DNA from: Chloroflexota bacterium
Lineage (GTDB): Bacteria > Chloroflexota > Anaerolineae > Aggregatilineales > UBA3940
Direction of reading: 5' to 3'
NCBI GenBank assembly: GCA_024643825.1
Contig: JAHEME010000174.1
Location: forward strand, 1-6,401
Length of the DNA: 6,401 nt
Shown here: positions 1 to 4,293 of the stretch, in pieces
Numbering within the stretch: position 1 is the first letter of the stretch
How the letters are laid out: each line of letters opens with the position of its first letter
Position numbers and translations under genes: made by a program
The notes under the pieces: generated by a model
Seen by the model: only the letters and a program-made list of their open reading frames with translations
Databases searched by the model: none
Told to the model about the DNA's origin: nothing

Positions 1-931
1 TTTCGTTCAGTCGGGAGAGGTCGTAGTCGATCCCTGCCTCCCGTGCGATTGCCAGCAGATGCAGCACAGTATTGGTGCTGCCTCCCATCGCCATATCCAG
101 GGCAAACGCATCGTCGAAGGCTTCCTCTGTGGCAATCTTCCGGGGAGTCACATCTTCTTCGATCATCCGCAGCAGGTGGTCGATCACTCCCCGTGCCATC
201 GACTCGCGCTCTTCGCTCAGAGCCAGCGCGGATCCATTGAAGGGCAGCGCCATCCCCAATACTTCCATGATGCAGTTCATGCTGTTGGCGGTAAACATCC
301 CGCTGCACGATCCGCAGGCAGGGCAGGCGAGTTCTTCCAGTGTGGTCAGTTCGCCTTCGCTGATCTTCCCCGCCTTGAACGCGCCCACGCCCTCGAACAC
401 GCTGATCAGGTCGATCTTCTTCCCATCCGGCCCCACCCCTGCGGGCATCGGGCCGCCGCTGACAAACACGCTGGGGATGTCCACTCGCATCGCGCCCATC
501 AACATACCGGGCACGATCTTGTCGCAGTTGGGGATGCAGATCATCCCATCGAAGCAGTGAGCGCGGATCATCGTTTCCACACAGTCGGCGATCAGTTCGC
601 GGCTGGGCAGGCTGAACTTCATTCCCGCATGCCCCATCGCGATCCCGTCGTCTACGCCGATGGTGTTGAATTCAAAGGGAACCGCTCCCGCCGTGCGTAC
701 GGCCTCTTTTACGATGGCCCCGAAACTTTGCAGGTGCACATGCCCCGGCACAATATCTACGTACGAATTGACTATTGCGATGAACGGCTTGGTCATATCC
801 TCCGTGCGTACCCCGGTCGCCCGCAGCAGGGCGCGGTGCGGCGCGCGTTCCACCCCGCGCTTGATCTGGTCAGACCGCATTGTGCGTTCTGTGACCACGC
901 TGCCGCCATTAGATCGGTCTGAATTACCCAT
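1..931 (-). CDS. ilvD: Dihydroxy-acid dehydratase, N-terminal part (runs off the left edge)
   Basis: IlvD dehydrates 2,3-dihydroxy-3-methylbutanoate and 2,3-dihydroxy-3-methylpentanoate to the 2-keto acids that lead to valine/leucine and isoleucine; it is a cytosolic iron-sulfur enzyme. Seen here are 310 codons of a protein usually about 550-620 residues long. Family motifs counted from ATG 931: VNSYVDIVPGHVHL (54-67), VDDGIAMGH (93-101), SLPSRELIAD (107-116), CDK with C136 and K138, CPACGSCSGMFTANSMNC (203-220) and MGGSTNTVLHLLA (282-294). Start choice is uncertain. ATG 931 overlaps the stop of the upstream small ORF by 8 nt and has GGAG 12 nt before it. ATG 949 is in frame with a poor RBS. 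ATG 880 (MRSDQIKRG) matches where many homologues begin but has no visible RBS. An in-frame TGA lies just upstream of 949. Expression is probably set by the two attenuators upstream. The identification is very secure; only the start is open. Confidence 0.97.
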   Translation of the reverse strand, partial: MGNSDRSNGGSVVTERTMRSDQIKRGVERAPHRALLRATGVRTEDMTKPFIAIVNSYVDIVPGHVHLQSFGAIVKEAVRTAGAVPFEFNTIGVDDGIAMGHAGMKFSLPSRELIADCVETMIRAHCFDGMICIPNCDKIVPGMLMGAMRVDIPSVFVSGGPMPAGVGPDGKKIDLISVFEGVGAFKAGKISEGELTTLEELACPACGSCSGMFTANSMNCIMEVLGMALPFNGSALALSEERESMARGVIDHLLRMIEEDVTPRKIATEEAFDDAFALDMAMGGSTNTVLHLLAIAREAGIDYDLSRLNE

Positions 932-1106
932 GATGGCAGGAATCTCCATGCGTGCCAGCCGTCAGGTCAGAACTTGCACTGCTATCTGGAGCTGCCTTCT
1001 TTACTTCCCAAACAGGAGACCACGCATTCGCCCATGTTCCGCCGAAGCCAACGTGATGCTCGTCCTCCAGAGTCTCAAACCATTGAGCCAGCGTTTCGTC
1101 GATCAT
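924..1106 (-). CDS. Small hypothetical protein (60 aa) between the attenuator and ilvD
   Basis: I do not recognise this protein. It begins MIDETLAQWFETLEDEHHVG and is acidic at the N-terminus, with four Trp (two in WANAWSPVW) and a His/Cys-containing tail (SCHHG). It has no membrane segment or signal peptide. The start is well supported: GAGGAGA (1117..1111) sits 5 nt before the ATG as measured from GGAG, better than any RBS near ilvD. Its TAA (926..924) overlaps ilvD ATG 931 as ATGGGTAA, which suggests translational coupling. Leu codons are CTG, as in ilvD and unlike the two leader peptides. It may be a genuine small protein, or an ORF whose role is to bring ribosomes to ilvD. Its last third overlaps a possible longer ilvD N-terminus, so it could be non-functional. 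Confidence 0.55.
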   Translation of the reverse strand: MIDETLAQWFETLEDEHHVGFGGTWANAWSPVWEVKKAAPDSSASSDLTAGTHGDSCHHG

Positions 1107-1140
1107 TGTTTCTCCTCGCCGCTACCTATCTATTCGAGAA

Positions 1141-1166
1141 CAAAAAAGCCGCCCTGTGTGGCGGCT
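1141..1166 (-). terminator. Attenuator 2 terminator in the ilvD leader
   Basis: On the minus strand AGCCGCC (1166..1160), a 6-nt loop ACACAG and GGCGGCT (1153..1147) form a perfect 7-bp stem followed directly by TTTTTTG. It lies 21 nt after the stop of leader peptide 2 and 24 nt before the RBS of the 60-codon ORF. It therefore stands inside the transcription unit rather than at its end, as expected for an attenuator. It would act only on transcripts that passed the first terminator. Confidence 0.88.
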
Positions 1167-1233
1167 CTGTGTGTGGTTGTGATGAGCTTATCTGTCGTTA
1201 TGCTCAATCGTTACCGGTACGGGCAGAGCCACC
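1160..1233 (-). promoter_or_regulatory. Predicted antiterminator of attenuator 2
   Basis: Minus-strand GGTGGCTCTG (1233..1224) can pair with CAGAGCCGCC (1169..1160) over 10 bp with one G-U. The second segment contains the whole 5' arm of the terminator at 1141-1166, so the two structures are mutually exclusive. The upstream segment lies within leader peptide 2, at codons 29-32, just after its Leu/Ile/Val-rich stretch. Because this arm is inside the coding region rather than beside the stop codon, the geometry differs from the classical trp or ilv arrangement. The pairing is seen in the sequence; its function is inferred. Confidence 0.7.
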
Positions 1234-1319
1234 GTGCGCCTCTTCTCAAGAAGGCTAATAAGACCAACAATAAGAATAAGAAATTCAGTGAGAGTGAGAA
1301 TGACGCTGTGAAACTGCAT
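1188..1319 (-). CDS. Leader peptide 2 of the ilvD attenuator (43 aa)
   Basis: This is a short ORF starting ATG 1319 and ending TAA 1190..1188. Residues 6-24 read VILTLTEFLILIVGLISLL, 13 of 19 being Leu, Ile or Val. AAAGGA precedes the ATG by about 9 nt; another in-frame ATG nine codons upstream lacks such a site. It is followed by a terminator (1141-1166) whose antiterminator arm lies in codons 29-32. By analogy with ilvL-type leader peptides, slow decoding when charged Leu, Ile or Val tRNA is scarce would hold the ribosome early and favour the antiterminator. Six of the eight Leu codons in this run are CTT and two are CTC, whereas ilvD mainly uses CTG. A membrane microprotein is the alternative reading of the hydrophobic run, but the context favours a leader peptide. 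Confidence 0.8.
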   Translation of the reverse strand: MQFHSVILTLTEFLILIVGLISLLEKRRTVALPVPVTIEHNDR

Positions 1320-1350
1320 AAGTTGATTTCCTTTCCGTTTGAGCATACTG

Positions 1351-1382
1351 AAACGAAAAGCGCCTCCCGATTGGGAGGCGCT
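1351..1382 (-). terminator. Attenuator 1 terminator in the ilvD leader
   Basis: On the minus strand AGCGCCTCCC (1382..1373), loop AATC and GGGAGGCGCT (1368..1359) form a perfect 10-bp GC-rich stem followed by TTTTCGTTT. It starts about 37 nt after the stop of leader peptide 1 and ends about 30 nt before leader peptide 2. It is the strongest hairpin terminator in the window. No gene ends here apart from the leader peptide, so it acts as an internal conditional stop. Confidence 0.92.
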
Positions 1383-1418
1383 CTGTGCTTTCGTTGCTAC
1401 GCCGTCAACCCAACCGGG
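1366..1418 (-). promoter_or_regulatory. Predicted antiterminator of attenuator 1
   Basis: Minus-strand CCCGGTTGGG (1418..1409) can pair with CCCAATCGGG (1375..1366) over 10 bp with one G-U. GGCGT (1403..1399) can additionally pair with GCGCC (1381..1377). These pairings consume most of the 5' arm, the loop and the start of the 3' arm of the terminator at 1351-1382, so only one structure can form. The upstream arm begins one base after the stop codon of leader peptide 1. A ribosome that finishes the peptide would cover it and allow termination; one stalled in the Leu/Ile/Val run would leave it free. This is the textbook attenuation geometry. Confidence 0.82.
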
Positions 1419-1419
1419 T

Positions 1420-1497
1420 CTATCTCCTGTGACCAATAAGGCCAAGAAGGGTAATGACGACAATAATAAGGCTGCGATACGTCAGATGATCAGACAT
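1420..1497 (-). CDS. Leader peptide 1 of the ilvD attenuator (25 aa)
   Basis: A 25-codon ORF starts at ATG 1497 and stops at TAG 1422..1420. Residues 10-21 read LIIVVITLLGLI: ten of twelve are Leu, Ile or Val, the three products whose synthesis needs IlvD. The peptide ends in GHRR. It begins about 35 nt after the predicted transcription start. No strong Shine-Dalgarno sequence is visible, which is its weakest point as a translated ORF. It closely resembles the ilvL class of leader peptides in composition and placement, with the antiterminator arm touching its stop codon and a strong terminator beyond. All Leu codons in the stall run are CTT and all Ile codons are ATT. Confidence 0.88.
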   Translation of the reverse strand: MSDHLTYRSLIIVVITLLGLIGHRR

Positions 1498-1537
1498 TTG
1501 AATAGTTTCTAAGGCATCTGGCCGGATATTAGGCAAC

Positions 1538-1567
1538 ACTTTATCATGTTTTGGGGGGGCGTGTCAA
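1538..1567 (-). promoter_or_regulatory. Promoter of the ilvD leader and operon
   Basis: The minus strand has a perfect -35 TTGACA (1567..1562), an 18-nt spacer and a -10 TAAAGT (1543..1538). Initiation would fall near 1531, leaving about 35 nt before leader peptide 1. The spacer contains a run of seven C. The promoter lies just beyond the end of pheA, so ilvD has its own transcript even if some read-through from pheA occurs. The full leader from here to ilvD is about 600 nt. Confidence 0.75.
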
Positions 1568-1584
1568 CCCCCAATTCCAAAATA

Positions 1585-1615
1585 ACCCCAAAGATCAGAT
1601 CAATTTCCTCTGATC
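1585..1615 (-). terminator. Weak possible terminator after pheA
   Basis: Minus-strand GATCAGA (1615..1609), a 9-nt loop and TCTGATC (1599..1593) make a 7-bp AT-rich stem just past the pheA stop. The following TTTGGGGTTATTTT is a poor U-tract. Termination may be inefficient, allowing read-through toward the ilvD promoter region. Confidence 0.35.
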
Positions 1616-1621
1616 ATCAGA

Positions 1622-2458
1622 TCAAGTCTTCCGGGGATAGGTTCCGAGAACACGCAGTTCAGTCGCCATTTCTCCCAGGTGCTGCAAGGCCAGTTGACCC
1701 GCCCCTTCATACTGGCTGCCGATAAAATCGAGGTAAAAATGATACTGCCATTGCGAGCCAGGGATAGGCCGCGACTCAATCTTGGTGAGGTCAATATCCC
1801 GCAGCGCGAAGCACGCCATGGCTCGGAACAGCGCAGCCGGTAGGTTATGCAGCGCAAACACAATCGAAGTCTTTACATCGCCGCTTGCCACGAGCGGCTC
1901 ACGTGCTAGCAACAGAAACCGCGTGAAGTTGTTCGGGTCATCCTCAATCCCCTGTTCAAGGATATTCATGTCATATACTTCGGCGGCCAGTTTGCTGGCG
2001 ATAGCAGCGGCATCTCTGGCCCTGCTGTCCCGCAGATCGCGCACACTGCCCGCTGTATCGTAGGCAGCTTCGGTTTCTACCCCCAGCTTCCGCAGAGTCC
2101 CTTCGCACTGCGCCAGTGCCTGCGGATGCGACCGCACGATCCGCACATCCGTCAACGCCACACCCGGCGCAGCGATCAAACAGTGTTCCACCCGAAGTTG
2201 GGTTTCTCCCACAATCCAGAGTTTGTGCCGTTGCAGCAAATCGTAGTTGCGGTGAATGCTGCCTGCCAGCGAGTTCTCAATCGGAACCAGCCCATGATGA
2301 TCGTTTCCTGTTTGCACTTCTTCGAAGACCTCATCGAAGGTTCGGTGTGGAATGGTTTCAATCTCCGTACCCAGCGCAGCACGAGCCGCCAGTTCCGAAT
2401 AAGCGCCATGCTCCCCCTGAAAACCAACACGATTTACCAATGACGATGCCCTTTCCAT
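1622..2458 (-). CDS. pheA: Prephenate dehydratase with C-terminal ACT domain
   Basis: The enzyme converts prephenate to phenylpyruvate with loss of water and CO2, in the phenylalanine branch of aromatic amino-acid synthesis. The 278 residues are the usual length for the monofunctional enzyme, without a chorismate mutase domain. Seen: GFQGEHGAYSE (12-22), VPIENSLAGSI (58-68), SHPQALAQCEG (110-120) and the catalytic-region NNFTRF (176-181). A C-terminal ACT domain spans about 198-272, with ESRPIPG (228-234) matching the Phe-binding ESRP motif, so feedback inhibition by phenylalanine is likely. The first ACT motif reads LPAALF where GALV-type sequences are common. It starts 5 nt after the sulfotransferase stop. 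ATG 2458 has no strong RBS; the in-frame TTG at codon 7 has AAAGG about 10 nt before it and is an alternative start. Confidence 0.96.
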   Translation of the reverse strand: MERASSLVNRVGFQGEHGAYSELAARAALGTEIETIPHRTFDEVFEEVQTGNDHHGLVPIENSLAGSIHRNYDLLQRHKLWIVGETQLRVEHCLIAAPGVALTDVRIVRSHPQALAQCEGTLRKLGVETEAAYDTAGSVRDLRDSRARDAAAIASKLAAEVYDMNILEQGIEDDPNNFTRFLLLAREPLVASGDVKTSIVFALHNLPAALFRAMACFALRDIDLTKIESRPIPGSQWQYHFYLDFIGSQYEGAGQLALQHLGEMATELRVLGTYPRKT

Positions 2459-2463
2459 AACCG

Positions 2464-3465
2464 TTAGATACGCCTGTTTCGCAAAATCGTCCGCAGGGTC
2501 ACACTCACCCCATGCGCTCGCAGAGATTCCAACAGTCTTTCCAGCCAGAAAAATCGCTCTCTGGCAGTGAGAATCTTATGCAGCGAAGCAGTTGACCGCA
2601 GGCTGCGTGGCTGATGCTCGGCAAGAGTCTGTGTTAACTCTGCATAGTCGTACCCCATCCTGGCGAGCAAATCCGAACCAAGCGCCTCTAAATAATCCTG
2701 GGAAGCTCGCCAGAACTGCGGATCATCCAGAGCGCCTTTCCATTTGTCCAGACTTTCCGTGCTGGGTCGTTGATGTTTGTGAACGCTGACGTGATCGCCC
2801 AGTCCCCATTTCTCCCACTCAACACGGCCATACTCGATCATTTCAGGAACAAATGGTATGCCAAGCCAATCGCACAATCGCTCGAATTCTGTTTCCGGAG
2901 AAAGCGCCAGTTGTTCATAATTCACCTGTAGCGCCTGTTTGCCAAGATTGGCAAGACTATCAACAAGCAAAGATGGCGCATCCAACAGATCCGCTTTGTA
3001 ACGATATATCCTGTACCACGATCCCTTTTTTAAATTGGTACTCGATAACAATACAGAGAGTGGGTTGCGCAGCAGGATGATAAACTTCGCTTCAGGGAAT
3101 AGTCTGGCTAATTCAGGAATGATGTAGTAGTAACGCGGTGTTTTATCCAGAAAGAACTGTTTGCCTTCAGGAAGAGCCTGTTGATACAGATAGGCATACA
3201 TTCTCCGCATGCCTTCATAGTAATCCTCTTCACGATTTGGCAATAAGGCGATGAAACTCTTCAACCCTCTGTTCGCTAACTCAGCTCTATACTCTGCTTC
3301 ATAACCTCTGTGGCGCATTGGATACAGGGGGTGCAGCAGAATCCAGGGTTCTTCCGCGGTTTGAATCAGCGGGTGCGATCCCAGAATTCGCTGAGTCATC
3401 GTAGACCCCGAACGCGGCTGCGAAATCAGAAAGATCAGATGTTGCCCTTGAAGTGTAATAGTCAT
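2464..3465 (-). CDS. Sulfotransferase family protein
   Basis: Sulfotransferases of this family move a sulfuryl group from PAPS to a hydroxyl or amino acceptor; the acceptor here cannot be told from sequence. The N-terminal strand and 5'-phosphosulfate-binding loop read LISQPRSGSTMTQRIL (13-28). DKTPRYYYIIPELARLFP (107-124) is typical of the family, and the 3'-phosphate-binding motif is LLRNPLSVLLSS (131-142) with R133 and S137. A later conserved block is VNYEQLALSPETEFERLCDWLG (182-203 region). There is no signal peptide, so it is cytosolic. The last ~50 residues are basic and lie beyond the core fold. The start has no strong RBS, and the gene is followed after 5 nt by pheA, suggesting one transcript. 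It could alternatively be one of the sulfotransferase-like proteins with an untested substrate. Confidence 0.88.
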   Translation of the reverse strand: MTITLQGQHLIFLISQPRSGSTMTQRILGSHPLIQTAEEPWILLHPLYPMRHRGYEAEYRAELANRGLKSFIALLPNREEDYYEGMRRMYAYLYQQALPEGKQFFLDKTPRYYYIIPELARLFPEAKFIILLRNPLSVLLSSTNLKKGSWYRIYRYKADLLDAPSLLVDSLANLGKQALQVNYEQLALSPETEFERLCDWLGIPFVPEMIEYGRVEWEKWGLGDHVSVHKHQRPSTESLDKWKGALDDPQFWRASQDYLEALGSDLLARMGYDYAELTQTLAEHQPRSLRSTASLHKILTARERFFWLERLLESLRAHGVSVTLRTILRNRRI

Positions 3466-3531
3466 GTCGTAACCAACATCCTTGATAAAAACCTTCGGGA
3501 TAGTCTCGACGATGCGGCATTGCTAACATCT

Positions 3532-3606
3532 TTATATCGATGATGAGATCTTCCGTCCGACAAGTAGGGTTGCTCTTGTCAACGGTAGTCCCAAATCCCG
3601 TGTCAC
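3532..3606 (-). CDS. Possible 24-aa small ORF ahead of the sulfotransferase
   Basis: A GTG start at 3606 has a near-perfect RBS, AAGGAG (3618..3613), 6 nt before it. The frame runs 24 codons to TAA 3534..3532, and the peptide begins MTRDLGLPLTRATLLVGRK. I recognise no family. It has no Phe, Tyr or Trp, so it is not an obvious Phe leader peptide for pheA. No clear terminator hairpin lies between it and the sulfotransferase start, 66 nt downstream. It could be a real microprotein, an upstream ORF affecting the sulfotransferase, or a relic. The RBS is the main support. Confidence 0.35.
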   Translation of the reverse strand: MTRDLGLPLTRATLLVGRKISSSI

Positions 3607-3705
3607 AAAACTCTCCTTTTTGCTTGTTTCCTGATGCGTTTCCAGTCGCCGAGTCTGATAGTCCGCAACCATTCACATACGAATTTTGGTGGCACATCTA
3701 GGAAC

Positions 3706-3734
3706 AGAATACACGAATGTGCGCCCTATGAAAA
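3706..3734 (-). promoter_or_regulatory. Weak candidate promoter for the sulfotransferase-pheA unit
   Basis: Minus-strand TTTTCA (3734..3729), 17-nt spacer and TATTCT (3711..3706). The -35 match is poor and overlaps the U-tract of the preceding terminator. It is nevertheless the best placed promoter-like pair before the 24-codon ORF and the sulfotransferase. Confidence 0.25.
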
Positions 3735-3772
3735 CACAAAGCGGCATGCTGACGAAATCGCCAGTATGCCGC
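3731..3772 (-). terminator. Terminator of the ytxH-like gene
   Basis: On the minus strand GCGGCAT (3772..3766) pairs with ATGCCGC (3747..3741); inside, after an A/C mismatch, CTGGCG pairs with CGTCAG (one G-U) around loop ATTT. TTTGTGTTTT follows. It starts 22 nt after the stop of the ytxH-like gene and separates it from the sulfotransferase unit. Confidence 0.88.
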
Positions 3773-3793
3773 CTGATAGAATACGGTGAACTA

Positions 3794-4018
3794 CTATGAG
3801 ACTTTTAGTTCGCCTCGTTTTAGAAGCTCAAGCTCTGCTTCGAGGCGTTTTCGTTCCTCGGCTACTGCTCCTTTGAGATCAGCGACCATGTCATCGGCCC
3901 GATTTTGAAACTGATCGCGAATCTCATCCCCGGATGCCGGGGCCACCATGATCCCCGCAATCACGCCAACCACAGCGCCCATCACGATTCCAGCTAGAAA
4001 ATTGAAAAACTTCTGCAT
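3794..4018 (-). CDS. YtxH-domain small membrane protein
   Basis: A 74-residue protein with one N-terminal hydrophobic segment (about 5-26, FNFLAGIVMGAVVGVIAGIM, with small-residue GxxxG-like spacing). This is followed by APASGDEIRDQF (26-37), the hallmark of the YtxH/gas-vesicle-like family, and a charged helix or coiled coil (about 38-70, rich in Ala, Glu, Lys). The family is associated with general stress in Firmicutes (YtxH), but its biochemical role is not established, so none is assigned. It is expected to be anchored in the cytoplasmic membrane with a cytosolic helix. GAGG about 5 nt before the ATG supports the start. It has its own extended -10 promoter and a strong terminator, so it is probably monocistronic, and it is divergent from the FHA gene. 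Confidence 0.85.
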   Translation of the reverse strand: MQKFFNFLAGIVMGAVVGVIAGIMVAPASGDEIRDQFQNRADDMVADLKGAVAEERKRLEAELELLKRGELKVS

Positions 4019-4068
4019 AGCAACCTCGCATCGAATTGTTCTGGCTCATGAATCTCCAGTACGCATTT

Positions 4069-4077
4069 ATTATAACA
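4069..4077 (-). promoter_or_regulatory. Extended -10 promoter of the ytxH-like gene
   Basis: Minus-strand TGTTATAAT (4077..4069) is a perfect extended -10 (TGnTATAAT). No good -35 is present at 16-18 nt; TTGCGA lies 19 nt upstream. The predicted 5' UTR is about 45 nt. Confidence 0.6.
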
Positions 4078-4195
4078 TTGTTTCAGGAGTGAATCGCAAT
4101 CGAATTCTTTGAAATCTACAAATCCTCTCCGGGAAATCAGACTCTACTGATCGTATTTCATTTATGTTGCAATTCTGTGGATGGACATTTCTGTG

Positions 4196-4204
4196 TGGTA
4201 TATT
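4196..4204 (+). promoter_or_regulatory. Candidate extended -10 promoter of the FHA gene
   Basis: TGGTATATT fits an extended -10 (TGn plus TATATT). No convincing -35 is present. Initiation near 4211 would give a UTR of about 83 nt and place the direct repeat at 4217-4246 just inside the transcript. Confidence 0.35.
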
Positions 4205-4216
4205 GAACTTAGTTGC

Positions 4217-4246
4217 CAGCAGATTGTGGGGTGTGGCAGCAGATTG
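4217..4246 (+). repeat. 10-bp direct repeat CAGCAGATTG, 20-bp period
   Basis: CAGCAGATTG occurs at 4217-4226 and again at 4237-4246, exactly 20 bp start to start, about two helical turns. Each copy is followed by GGGG after a short gap. It lies just downstream of the candidate FHA promoter. It could be a paired operator or a chance repeat. Confidence 0.5.
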
Positions 4247-4293
4247 ATAATGGGGTTCGTGCAGTCTGTATGTTACAGAGTTTGGATACAACA

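Larger units (their letters stand above)
3466..3793. other. Intergenic region upstream of the sulfotransferase
   Basis: This 328-base gap holds the ytxH-like gene's terminator, a weak candidate promoter and a 24-codon ORF with a strong RBS, all on the minus strand. A 132-codon open frame on the minus strand (3299-3697) covers part of it but runs into the sulfotransferase in another frame and has no recognisable domain. I see no RNA gene, riboswitch or long repeat. Confidence 0.6.

Noticed and set aside
43..922. Long plus-strand open frames opposite ilvD (up to 287 codons)
   Set aside because: They are antisense to clear ilvD coding sequence, have no domain and reflect its codon bias.
660..1439. 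A 259-codon plus-strand ORF across the ilvD start and leader
   Set aside because: It runs through ilvD antisense and both attenuator hairpins, shows no domain and has no plausible RBS.
1188..1463. A 91-codon minus-strand ORF starting at TTG 1463
   Set aside because: Its first half passes through the attenuator 1 terminator and overlaps leader peptide 1 in another frame. Only the part from ATG 1319, with its own RBS, is credible.
1107..1535. T-box riboswitch as the cause of the ilvD leader terminators
   Set aside because: I find no T-box consensus (AGGGUGGNACCGCG-like) before either terminator; the peptide-plus-antiterminator explanation fits better.
3577..3582. A perfect TTGACA on the minus strand upstream of the sulfotransferase
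   Set aside because: No -10 lies at 16-19 nt; the nearest TATAAA is about 40 nt away.
3299..3697. A 132-codon minus-strand ORF overlapping the sulfotransferase start
   Set aside because: It overlaps well-supported sulfotransferase coding sequence in another frame by over 160 nt and has no recognisable domain or RBS.
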